Shown: positions 1 to 5,406 of the stretch, in pieces
Numbering within the stretch: the stretch's first letter is position 1
Layout of the letters: each line of letters opens with the position of its first letter
Source: DATAFO01 sp046728935
GTDB taxonomy: Bacteria > Actinomycetota > Thermoleophilia > Solirubrobacterales > 70-9
Direction of reading: 5' to 3'
Assembly: GCA_046728935.1 (NCBI GenBank)
Contig: JBKPFS010000108.1
Coordinates: 1 to 7,539 of the forward strand
DNA: 7,539 nt
Translations under genes and position numbers: made by a program
The notes under the pieces: model-generated
The model's input: the letters and a program-made list of their open reading frames with translations, nothing else
Told to the model about the DNA's origin: nothing
Databases searched by the model: none

Positions 1-201
1 GTCGATGTGCCCTACGCGGCGCCCGATCAGGCCACGCTCGAGCATGCGCTCCTCGCCGGCGCCGGCTTTTTCTCGGCGATCGATCATTCGGGCGAGGAGG
101 CGGTGCGGAGGACGATCACGGATGCCGCCGCCCCGTTCAGGCAGCCGGACGGTTCCTACCTGTTCCGAAACAAGTTCAGGTACCTCATCGCGCACGCATA
201 G
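1..201 (+). CDS. Probable class I SAM-dependent methyltransferase, C-terminal end (partial)
   Basis: The reading frame is open from the first base and ends at a TAG, giving 66 residues with no start in the window, so only the C-terminus is present. The segment runs from VPYAAPD through SGEEAVRRTI and APFRQPDGSY to FRNKFRYLIAHA. From memory, this layout (a hydrophobic helix, a charged helix, then PFR-x-PDG-x-Y followed by a short F-R-Y-L-I-A strand) matches the last strands of actinobacterial class I methyltransferases. The SAM-binding glycine loop would lie upstream and cannot be checked, so the substrate is unknown. The frame shows normal GC-rich codon use and no disruption. It is followed by a gene remnant rather than by an obvious operon partner. 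The family call is tentative; that the frame is coding is fairly secure. Confidence 0.5.
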   Translation, partial: VDVPYAAPDQATLEHALLAGAGFFSAIDHSGEEAVRRTITDAAAPFRQPDGSYLFRNKFRYLIAHA

Positions 202-242
202 CTCGCACGCTGCGTGCGGAGCGGGCACGACTTGGAAGCCGC

Positions 243-341
243 GGTATCGCCGTCACCGATATGGATAAGGCGCGCGAGTTCTGCATCGCCTGGTTCGAGG
301 ACCCGGCCGGCAACGTGCTCTCCGTCCCGCAGGAGAAGTAG
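243..341 (+). pseudogene. Collapsed VOC/glyoxalase-family remnant
   Basis: An open frame ending in TAG reads GIAVTDMDKAREF directly followed by CIAWFEDPAGNVLSVPQEK. IAVTDMDKAREF is the typical first strand and helix of a VOC-fold protein. IAWFEDPAGNVLSV is the typical last strand pair of the same fold. In an intact protein of about 120-130 residues they lie roughly 80-90 residues apart; here they abut in frame. No ATG, GTG or TTG gives a credible N-terminus; the only internal ATG (261) would yield 26 residues. I infer a decayed gene with a large internal deletion. An alternative is that only the C-terminal third survives and the resemblance to the first strand is chance. It cannot fold as a VOC domain or bind metal. 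An intact VOC gene of a different subtype lies 630 bases downstream. Confidence 0.55.
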
Positions 342-407
342 GTCCGGCCTGGACTGGGGGCGAAACCAGTATCGCCGCTGCGACCGCTCGCTGCTGCACG
401 CTCGCCG

Positions 408-908
408 CTAGAGCGGGAGGCGACCACCGGGCTTGACCGTCTTCATCGTCAGCTGCGACACGGTGCGGGCGACCCCGGGCAGGCCCACGAGCTTCGTCAT
501 GTAAAGCTGCTCATAGGCTTCGAGGTTGGCCGCGGCGACCCAGAGGAGGTAATCGGGATCGCCGAACATGCGGCGACACTCGATGACCTCGTCCAGCTCG
601 GCCACCTTGGCCTCGAACGCCTCCATGAGGTTCTCACGGTCCTTGACCTCCATCGTCACGTGGACGAGGACCTGAAAGCCGCGATCGACGGACGCCGGAT
701 CGACGATCGCTCGGTAGCCGGCGATGACGCCCGACTGCTCGAGTCTGCGCACGCGGCGAAGGCAAGGGGTCGGACTGAGCCTGATCCGCTCGGCAAGCTC
801 CGTGTTGGCGAGTCGACCATCCTCCTGGAGATGCCTAAGAATTTCACGATCGAGCGCATCCATAGCATTTGATGCTACAAGACCATCTTGACGCGCCAAA
901 TTTGGCAT
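408..908 (-). CDS. Lrp/AsnC-family transcriptional regulator
   Basis: This is a 166-residue protein if started at ATG 908, or 151 residues from ATG 863. The core begins MDALDREILRHLQEDGR, then a winged helix-turn-helix (NTELAERIRLSPTPCLRRV with recognition helix and RRLEQSGVI), a hinge (GYRAIVDP), and a C-terminal RAM/ligand domain with GDPDYLLWVAA and LPGVARTVSQLTMKTVK. Length and order are those of ordinary Lrp/AsnC proteins, which form dimers to octamers and respond to amino acids or related metabolites. The 908 start is chosen because GGGAG lies six bases upstream on the minus strand. The 863 start has no Shine-Dalgarno and would need a leaderless message. It is divergent from the VOC gene, with several dyads between and within the starts, so autoregulation and control of that neighbour are likely. 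The ligand cannot be inferred. Confidence 0.93.
   Translation of the reverse strand: MPNLARQDGLVASNAMDALDREILRHLQEDGRLANTELAERIRLSPTPCLRRVRRLEQSGVIAGYRAIVDPASVDRGFQVLVHVTMEVKDRENLMEAFEAKVAELDEVIECRRMFGDPDYLLWVAAANLEAYEQLYMTKLVGLPGVARTVSQLTMKTVKPGGRLPL
863..877. promoter_or_regulatory. Lrp-box-like perfect dyad, candidate autoregulatory operator
   Basis: The 15 bases TAGCATTTGATGCTA have perfect six-base arms (TAGCAT and ATGCTA) around TTG. Against the published Lrp consensus YAGHAWATTWTDCTR I count 13 of 15 agreements. The dyad touches the inner ATG (863) of the Lrp/AsnC gene and lies inside the coding region if the outer start (908) is used. Binding here would suit autorepression. The match is by eye and unproven. 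Confidence 0.55.
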
Positions 909-911
909 CAA
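878..911. promoter_or_regulatory. Cluster of further dyads in the divergent Lrp/VOC control region
   Basis: Two more perfect dyads follow the Lrp-box-like site: CAAGA-cca-TCTTG at 878-890 and the 12-base palindrome GCCAAATTTGGC at 895-906. In addition TTGATGC (869-875) and GCATCAA (905-911) form a seven-base inverted pair that brackets the cluster. Centres are about 14 and 16 bases apart, close to but not exactly 1.5 helical turns. Lrp-family octamers wrap DNA over several adjacent sites, so a multi-site operator is plausible. Part of this DNA is coding if the regulator starts at 908. Confidence 0.4.
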
Positions 912-914
912 TAG

Positions 915-919
915 CTCCC
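915..919 (-). promoter_or_regulatory. Shine-Dalgarno supporting the outer start of the Lrp/AsnC gene
   Basis: The minus strand reads GGGAG followed by six bases and then ATG at 908-906. Spacing is ideal. The inner ATG at 863-861 has no purine-rich tract in front of it, so this site is the main reason for preferring the longer protein. Confidence 0.5.
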
Positions 920-972
920 GACGCCGCGCTAGCGTGCTCAACGCACATAAGCGACCAGCAGGAGGTGCGGAG

Positions 973-1356
973 ATGATCAGAGGAATCAACCAGGTTCTGA
1001 TCGAGGTCGAGGAGCAGGATCGAGCGTTGGCGTTCTGGACCGAGACCATGGGCTTCGAGCTCGCCCAGGACGCGCCCTACGGCGACGAAGGCCGCTGGCT
1101 CGAGGTGCGGACGCCCGATCGGGCGATGACCGTCGTACTGAGCCTGCGGCACGGGGAACCACCCGCCGCCCGGGACGAGATCCCCACATCGAACGTCTTC
1201 TTCTACTGCGACGATCTGCCGCGGACGTACGAGGAGCTGACCGCCCGGGGGGTCGAGTTCCCGCAGCCTCCCATCGAGCAGCCGTTCGGGTGGTGGTCGA
1301 TGTTCCAGGACGCGGAGGGCAATCGGTTCGCGCTGACGCCGGGTGAGGGGACGTGA
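973..1356 (+). CDS. VOC-superfamily (glyoxalase/dioxygenase-fold) protein
   Basis: This is a 127-residue protein, the normal length of a single-chain VOC protein built from two beta-alpha-beta-beta-beta modules. Module 1 opens with INQVLIEVEEQDRALAFWTE and MGFELAQDAPYG. Module 2 runs from NVFFYCDDLPRTYEELTARG and GVEFPQPP to WWSMFQDAEGNRFALTP. The SMFQDAEGNRFAL ending is the signature last hairpin. The usual metal-binding Glu of the final strand appears replaced by Ala in FAL, so a classical glyoxalase I metal site is doubtful. The start is secure: AGGAGG at 960-965 lies seven bases before ATG 973. It is divergent from the Lrp/AsnC gene, with about 64 bases between the outer starts, so it is a likely target of that regulator. 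Reaction and substrate are unknown; members of the superfamily also serve as antibiotic-binding or isomerase proteins. Confidence 0.88.
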   Translation: MIRGINQVLIEVEEQDRALAFWTETMGFELAQDAPYGDEGRWLEVRTPDRAMTVVLSLRHGEPPAARDEIPTSNVFFYCDDLPRTYEELTARGVEFPQPPIEQPFGWWSMFQDAEGNRFALTPGEGT

Positions 1357-1378
1357 GTCGCGGCGTCGGCGCAGGCGT

Positions 1379-1633
1379 TCACGCCGCGGCGGCGTCCGGC
1401 TCGACATGTTTTAACGGCAGCTGTTCCAGCGAGCCTGCCGTTGGCGCGACGGCTGGCGACAACATTTCGGTCAAGCGAGAAGATCGGCGTGTACGAGCAC
1501 CTGCCCGCTCGGACAGCAACGAGGTGTAGCGGTCTTGGCGCAGCCACTGGTCGTACTGGTAGCGACGCCAACGCACGCCACGGCCCCTGGCAAGATTGCA
1601 ATCGGGATCGACCAGCTGCCCGATCAGCCGATA
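1379..1633 (-). other. Unassigned minus-strand frame, possible gene remnant
   Basis: Between the VOC gene and the first exporter the minus strand stays open for 84 codons, from just after a TAG at 1634-1636 to a TGA at 1379-1381. Part of it looks protein-like: LIGQLVDPDCNLARGRG, then VRWRRYQYDQWLRQDRYTS, then LLSERAG. Further on it degrades into low-information sequence. The only useful start is a GTG at 1576, without a Shine-Dalgarno. I do not recognise a family. It could be the tail of a lost gene or a chance open frame in GC-rich DNA. Its upstream end overlaps the exporter operator, which argues against an expressed gene. Confidence 0.2.
1413..1442. other. Stem-loop downstream of the VOC gene
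   Basis: AACGGCAG at 1413-1420 and CTGCCGTT at 1435-1442 are perfect eight-base arms around a 14-base loop, which itself holds CTG-ttc-CAG. No T-run follows on either strand, so this is not a standard intrinsic terminator, although it is placed about 57 bases after the VOC stop. Confidence 0.3.
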
Positions 1634-1650
1634 CTATCGCTCTGATAGCA
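1630..1650 (+). promoter_or_regulatory. Operator-like dyad upstream of the first MFS gene (site 1)
   Basis: The sequence is GATACTATC-gctct-GATAGCA, with perfect five-base arms CTATC and GATAG around five bases. The same GATACTATC-N5-GATAGC recurs at 3374-3394 before the second MFS gene, with a different spacer, so the arms and not the whole stretch are conserved. TACTAT at 1632-1637 could double as a -10 element, with TCGACC at 1608-1613 as a weak -35 at 18 bases. That would put the transcript start about 70 bases before the coding start. The geometry suits a TetR-type repressor, which is inferred. Confidence 0.6.
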
Positions 1651-1699
1651 ATCGACTTGCGTGATTTATTCACTTCGAGCCTCCGTGGAGCGACGGGCC

Positions 1700-1706
1700 G
1701 GCGGAG
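1700..1706 (+). promoter_or_regulatory. Shine-Dalgarno pointing to a CTG start for the first MFS gene
   Basis: GGCGGAG ends seven bases before CTG 1714. No comparable tract precedes TTG 1753, the first conventional start codon in the frame, and that TTG falls inside transmembrane segment 1. The site therefore supports the upstream, non-canonical start. Confidence 0.45.
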
Positions 1707-1713
1707 CTAGACG

Positions 1714-3276
1714 CTGACCGACCGGACCAACAAACCGCTGATCCTCGCCTCGTTGCTGCTCGCGGCCTTCGCGATCAACCTGGACACGACGATCGTCAAC
1801 GTCGCGCTTCCGACCCTGGTCCGGGAGCTGGACGCGTCCACGACGCAACTCGAGTGGATCGTCGACGCCTACAACCTGATGTTCGCGGCCCTGGTCCTCG
1901 CCGCCGGGAACCTCGGCGACCGGGTGGGTCGCAAGGGCGTGCTGCTCGCCGGCCTGGCGATATTCGGGCTCGCGACACTCGCAGGCGCGTTCGGCAACAG
2001 TCCCGGCGAGCTGATCGCCGCTCGGGCGGTGATGGGACTGGGCGCGGCGCTGATCTTCCCGGCGACGCTCTCGCTGCTCACCAATGTCTTCACCGAGCGC
2101 GGCGAGCGGGCGCGGGCGATCGGGCTCTGGGGAGCGACAACCGGCGTCGGGATCGCCCTGGGCCCGATCATCGGCGGCTGGCTGTTGGAGCGCGACGGCT
2201 GGCAGAGCGTCTTCTTCGCCCTCGCCCCGGTCGCCGCCCTCGGGGTGATCCTGATCAGCCTCTATGTCCCGAGCTCGCGCGACCCCGAGGCGCCTCCCGC
2301 CGACCGAGTGGGCCTGACCCTCTCCACGGCGGCCATGGCCGTCCTGATCTACACGATTATCGAGGCGCCGAAGTACGGCTGGGACGCGCCTCGCAGCGTC
2401 GGCGGGTTTGCGCTCGCCGCGACGCTGCTCGTCGCCTTCATCGCCTGGGAGCGGCGGGCGATCGCCCCGATGCTGGACGTCGCCCTCTTCCGGAACCTCC
2501 GCTTCAGCGCCGCCAGCGGCGCGGTGACGATCACCTTCTTCTCGCTGATGGGCTTCATCTTCCTGGTCACCCTCTACTTCCAGTTCCTCTTGGGCTACGG
2601 GCCGTTCGAGACCGGCGTGCGGCTGCTGCCGGTGGCGACGATGACCGGAGTCACCGCCGTGCTCGGCACCAGCCTCGCGGTACGTAGCGGCACCAAGCTG
2701 GTCGTCGCCGGCGGCTTGGTCGCGCTCGCCACGGGCCTCGCCTGGACCTCGACCGCCTCGGCGAGCACTAGCTATCTGACCATCGCCGGTCAGATGGTGC
2801 TGATCGGCTCGGGGATCGGCCTGACGAGCGCTCCGGCCACGGAGTCGATCATGGGGGCCGTCCCCGCGGCCAAGGCCGGCGTCGGCTCGGCGGTCAATGA
2901 CGCGACGCGCATACTTGGAGGGACCCTCGGCGTCGCCGTCATCGGCAGCATCTACGCCTCGATGTACGCGAGCCTCCTGACGTCGTCCTTGCCTGCCGAG
3001 CTGCCCGGTGGGCTCGCCGACGGCGCCGAGCGCTCGGTGGGCACGGCGTTCGGGGCTTCCGAGCAGCTCGGGGCGGCCGGGCAGATCGGGCTTGCCGGTG
3101 CCCTCCACGACGCTGCATCGGCGGCCTTCTTCCACGGCTTCGAGACGGCGGTCCTCGTCGCGGCCGGGATCGCCGTGGCCGGTGCGGTCATGGCCGCCGT
3201 GTTGATCCCGTCACAGCCCCCGCAGGCCGACGCCGCGACCGGCGGTGTTGCTCCGCTGACCCAGGAGGCCCGATGA
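1714..3276 (+). CDS. DHA2-type MFS drug/proton antiporter, 14 TM segments
   Basis: A 520-residue inner-membrane exporter of the EmrB/QacA (DHA2) branch of the major facilitator superfamily, expected to expel small molecules in exchange for protons. TM1 carries motif D1 (NLDTTIVNVALPTL, around residue 22). Motif A between TM2 and TM3 is GNLGDRVGRKG (about 65-75). Motif C in TM5 is GVGIALGPIIGGW (about 144-156). Length is typical of 14-TM members. The frame opens after a TAG at 1708-1710, and no ATG, GTG or TTG precedes TTG 1753, which would cut TM1 in half. CTG 1714 has a well-spaced GGCGGAG and gives the natural N-terminus TDRTNKPLILASLLLAAF. So either CTG is used or an original ATG/GTG mutated. 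An operator-like dyad lies about 65 bases upstream, and the stop overlaps a short downstream ORF. Substrate unknown. Confidence 0.92.
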   Translation: MTDRTNKPLILASLLLAAFAINLDTTIVNVALPTLVRELDASTTQLEWIVDAYNLMFAALVLAAGNLGDRVGRKGVLLAGLAIFGLATLAGAFGNSPGELIAARAVMGLGAALIFPATLSLLTNVFTERGERARAIGLWGATTGVGIALGPIIGGWLLERDGWQSVFFALAPVAALGVILISLYVPSSRDPEAPPADRVGLTLSTAAMAVLIYTIIEAPKYGWDAPRSVGGFALAATLLVAFIAWERRAIAPMLDVALFRNLRFSAASGAVTITFFSLMGFIFLVTLYFQFLLGYGPFETGVRLLPVATMTGVTAVLGTSLAVRSGTKLVVAGGLVALATGLAWTSTASASTSYLTIAGQMVLIGSGIGLTSAPATESIMGAVPAAKAGVGSAVNDATRILGGTLGVAVIGSIYASMYASLLTSSLPAELPGGLADGAERSVGTAFGASEQLGAAGQIGLAGALHDAASAAFFHGFETAVLVAAGIAVAGAVMAAVLIPSQPPQADAATGGVAPLTQEAR

Positions 3277-3362
3277 GCACGAACCCACTCGGCGATCCGC
3301 CGCCGCGGCGCCCGACCCCGGCCGAACCCAGTGCGAATTGCAGAAGGCCCGGCACCCTCTGA
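3273..3362 (+). pseudogene. 29-codon ORF coupled to the first MFS gene, probably a truncated gene
   Basis: ATG 3273 overlaps the TGA of the exporter (ATGA), and AGGAGG at 3263-3268 lies four bases before it, the classic arrangement for a translationally coupled downstream gene. Only 29 residues follow (MSTNPLGDPPPRRPTPAEPS and a short tail) before a TGA. The proline- and arginine-rich start resembles the disordered N-terminal lead often placed before the helix-turn-helix of actinobacterial TetR regulators, but no helix-turn-helix follows in any frame that I can see. I infer that a second cistron, possibly the local regulator, lost most of its body here. A genuine micropeptide is the alternative. 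The translation signals are clear; the identity is speculative. Confidence 0.4.
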
Positions 3363-3373
3363 ACTACCGCAGC

Positions 3374-3394
3374 GATACTATCCTCCGGATAGCC
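3374..3394 (+). promoter_or_regulatory. Operator-like dyad upstream of the second MFS gene (site 2)
   Basis: The sequence is GATACTATC-ctccg-GATAGCC. Its arms and the extra left GATA are identical to site 1 at 1630-1650, while the five-base spacer differs at four of five positions. Conservation restricted to the contact bases is what a shared protein-binding site would show. TACTAT at 3376-3381 could again be a -10, although no good -35 is visible at normal spacing. It sits just after the stop of the 29-codon ORF. Confidence 0.6.
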
Positions 3395-3438
3395 AGCCCA
3401 GGCGGCTCGCACCACGCCGATGATGTATGAAATCGAAA

Positions 3439-3454
3439 GTTCGATGTCTCGAAC
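3439..3454. promoter_or_regulatory. Perfect GTTCGA-N4-TCGAAC palindrome in the exporter leader
   Basis: Six-base perfect arms surround TGTC. It lies in an AT-richer pocket about 220 bases before the second MFS coding start. It could be a second operator or an RNA hairpin in the leader. The half-sites are those of the actinobacterial LexA box but in the opposite order, so it should not be called an SOS box. Confidence 0.3.
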
Positions 3455-3673
3455 CGCAGAGAAGCCGTGCACCGATCGCCAGTCGCGACATGAGGCACGC
3501 TCCGTCCATCAGCGCGGCCGCGCGATCGATGGCGGTCGTGGTCGTGGGCAATCTCGTCCGCCGGGACCGCGAGCCGAACGAGCGCCGTGCCCGAGGACTC
3601 GCCCGGCTTGGACGGGCGAGAGCGCGCGGGCGGGACGCAGCCCGAAGCCGAACGGTGGGGGTCCCGGTCTTCG

Positions 3674-5290
3674 GTGAATGAGCCGAGCTCCACGGTCCCG
3701 TTGGCGGCGGAGGGTCGGCGGCGGTGGATGGCCCTCTACGTCCTCTGCGTGGGCATGCTGATGATCGTCCTCGACGCGACGATCGTGAACGTTGCCCTGC
3801 CGACGATCCAGGAGGACCTGGGCTTCTCGCAGAACGACCTCGCGTGGGTGGTAAACGCGTACCTGATCGCGTTCGGCGGCCTGCTCCTGTTGTCCGGTCG
3901 CCTCGGCGACCTGATCGGCCAGCGGCGCATCTTCCTGATCGGCCTCACCGTGTTCACGGGCGCGTCGCTGCTCTGCGCGCTGTCCCAGAGCCAGGGCGTG
4001 CTGATCGGAGCCCGGTTCGTCCAGGGCATCGGCGGCGCGCTGACCTCCGCCGTCATCCTGGGCATGATCGTGACCATGTTCCCGGAGCCGCGGGAGCAGG
4101 CCAAGGCGATCGGCGCCTACACATTCGTCGCCGTAGCCGGGGGCTCGATCGGGCTGCTCGCGGGTGGCGTCCTGACGGAGACGATCAACTGGCACTGGAT
4201 CTTCTTCGTCAACATCCCGATCGGCTTCGCGACCGGGTTGTTTGCGATCAGGCTGGTGCCGGACCGCGAGGGAATCGGCCTCACCGCCGGGGCCGATCTC
4301 CCCGGCGCAGCGCTGCTCACCGGCGGGCTGATGCTCGGCGTCTACACGATCCTCGGGGTCGCCGAGGAGGGCTGGGGCTCGGCCCAGACCCTCGTGCTCG
4401 GCGCGGTCTCGATCGGGCTGTTGGCCGTATTCCTTGGGCGTCAGGCGCGAATCGCCAACCCGCTGATGCCGCTGCGACTGTTCCGCTCGCCCACGATCGC
4501 CGGCGCGAACCTGGTCCAGGCCCTGATCGTGGTCGGGATGTTCGGGATGTTCTTCCTCGGCGCCCTCTACATGCAGCGGATCCTTGGATACGACGCGCTT
4601 CAGGTCGGCCTCGCCTACCTGCCGCTGACGGTGGTCATGGGCACCATGTCCTTCCGCTTCGCCGGAGAGCTCAACCTGCGGTATGGGGCGGAGGCGACGC
4701 TCGTCCCCGCGATGGCCTTCATCGTCGCCGGGCTCGTCCTCCTGGCCCGGACGCCCGTCGACGCGACCTACGCCATCGACCTCTTGCCGGCGATGATCCT
4801 GATCGGGCTCGGCGCCGGGCTCGGCTTCCCGGCGCTGATGACCCTCGCGATGTCGGGCGCCACGGAGGGCGACTCGGGACTGGCCTCGGGGCTGGTCAAC
4901 ACGAGCGTTCAGGTCGGCGGCGCGATCGGTCTCGCCGTGCTCGCCACGCTCGCGACCAACCGCACCGACGGGCTGCTCGCCGACGGCGAGTCGGCCGCCT
5001 CGGCGCTCAACTCGGGCTATCACCTCGCGTACCTGTTCAGCGCGGGGCTGGTGCTCGTCGCGATCGCGGTCACGATCAGCGTCCTGCGGGCGCGGGTACC
5101 AGAAGGAGCCGCGGAACCGGTTCCCGAGCTGCCCGCGGAACCGGTTCCCGGCGCAGCCACCGAACCGGTCGAAGCGCCAGCGATCCAAGCTCGGCCGCTC
5201 CCGGCCTACGCCGAGGCGCCCGGCGCCGGCTGCGTGGAGACCGGCATGCGAGTAGTGATCGGCTGCGGCGGCGCTGCCTCGGCACCGTAG
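3674..5290 (+). CDS. DHA2-type MFS drug/proton antiporter, 14 TM segments, with repetitive C-terminal tail
   Basis: A 538-residue EmrB/QacA-type exporter from GTG 3674; an upstream GTG at 3587 would add 29 low-complexity residues, and ATG 3728 would begin exactly at TM1. No start has a strong Shine-Dalgarno. TM1 holds motif D1 (LDATIVNVALPTIQ, near residue 34). Motif A is GRLGDLIGQRR (75-85). TM5 and TM6 show GGSIGLLAGG and the family signature NWHWIFFVNIPIG (from 172). The membrane part ends near TISVLRARVPEG. After it comes a cytosolic tail of about 65 residues with three AEPVPELP-like repeats, longer than usual. The final residues, from ATG 5246, read MRVVIGCGGAASAP behind a good internal Shine-Dalgarno, so the tail may run into DNA of another gene. 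The second exporter shares fold class and operator motif with the first but is clearly divergent in sequence. Confidence 0.92.
   Translation: MNEPSSTVPLAAEGRRRWMALYVLCVGMLMIVLDATIVNVALPTIQEDLGFSQNDLAWVVNAYLIAFGGLLLLSGRLGDLIGQRRIFLIGLTVFTGASLLCALSQSQGVLIGARFVQGIGGALTSAVILGMIVTMFPEPREQAKAIGAYTFVAVAGGSIGLLAGGVLTETINWHWIFFVNIPIGFATGLFAIRLVPDREGIGLTAGADLPGAALLTGGLMLGVYTILGVAEEGWGSAQTLVLGAVSIGLLAVFLGRQARIANPLMPLRLFRSPTIAGANLVQALIVVGMFGMFFLGALYMQRILGYDALQVGLAYLPLTVVMGTMSFRFAGELNLRYGAEATLVPAMAFIVAGLVLLARTPVDATYAIDLLPAMILIGLGAGLGFPALMTLAMSGATEGDSGLASGLVNTSVQVGGAIGLAVLATLATNRTDGLLADGESAASALNSGYHLAYLFSAGLVLVAIAVTISVLRARVPEGAAEPVPELPAEPVPGAATEPVEAPAIQARPLPAYAEAPGAGCVETGMRVVIGCGGAASAP
5111..5182 (+). repeat. 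Three tandem 24-base repeats in the exporter tail
   Basis: Units at 5111-5134, 5135-5158 and 5159-5182 encode AEPVPELP, AEPVPGAA and TEPVEAPA. The first 16 bases of units 1 and 2 are identical and contain the 12-base palindrome GGAACCGGTTCC; the third is degenerate (CGAACCGGTCG). The repeat is in frame and would change tail length without frameshift if it slipped. Confidence 0.75.
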
Positions 5291-5295
5291 ATCTC

Positions 5296-5373
5296 GTGTA
5301 CTCGATCAAACGGGAGCTTGAGGCGGTGGACTGGGAAGTGACCCCGGGGGATCGCGAGATACTGCGTGCCTGA
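5296..5373 (+). other. Small unassigned frame, 25 residues
   Basis: GTG 5296 opens a short frame reading VYSIKRELEAVDWEV then TPGDREILRA and TGA. The frame is also open further upstream, where it overlaps the exporter tail. The composition is protein-like, with an amphipathic helix followed by a short strand, and could be the C-terminus of a lost gene. No Shine-Dalgarno and no family recognised. Confidence 0.2.
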
Positions 5374-5406
5374 CGCGTTCAACGAGCGCTGCCCCGACGG
5401 CGCCCC

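Larger units (their letters stand above)
3363..3673 (+). other. Leader region of the second MFS gene without a convincing gene
   Basis: These 311 bases hold the second operator-like dyad at the left, a GTTCGA/TCGAAC palindrome, and then arginine-rich frames that look like GC-driven noise. One plus frame from ATG 3427 runs into the exporter start, but it has no Shine-Dalgarno and no recognisable content. If transcription starts at the dyad, the exporter would have a leader of roughly 280 bases, unusually long compared with about 70 for the first exporter. That is consistent with inserted or decayed DNA. Confidence 0.4.

Noticed and set aside
1365..1411. Intrinsic terminator (GC-rich stretch followed by TTTT) after the VOC gene
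   Set aside because: The GC-rich part gives only weak short stems (GGCG-ttca-CGCC), and the T-run is not adjacent to them.
1441..1710. Plus-strand 89-codon frame before the first exporter
   Set aside because: Composition is noise-like, no ribosome-binding site, and it crosses the promoter/operator.
1753..1755. TTG as the start of the first exporter
   Set aside because: It would truncate TM1 and lacks a ribosome-binding site, whereas CTG 1714 has one at ideal spacing.
1666..3135. A 489-codon minus-strand open frame opposite the first exporter
   Set aside because: Its product is Arg/Gly/Asp-rich without domains, and it lies wholly antisense to a clear MFS gene; this is the usual GC-bias shadow.
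3439..3454. SOS/LexA box
   Set aside because: The actinobacterial box is TCGAAC-N4-GTTCGA; here the halves are in the opposite order.
3427..3681. Small upstream gene overlapping the start of the second exporter
   Set aside because: No ribosome-binding site, arginine-rich noise-like product, no recognisable fold; the stop overlap with the exporter start is probably chance.
3509..5188. A 559-codon minus-strand frame and a 549-codon plus +1 frame (3724-5373) over the second exporter
   Set aside because: Both are highly charged, low-complexity shadows of the exporter. Only the last 25 codons of the plus frame, beyond the exporter stop, were kept as a possible fragment.
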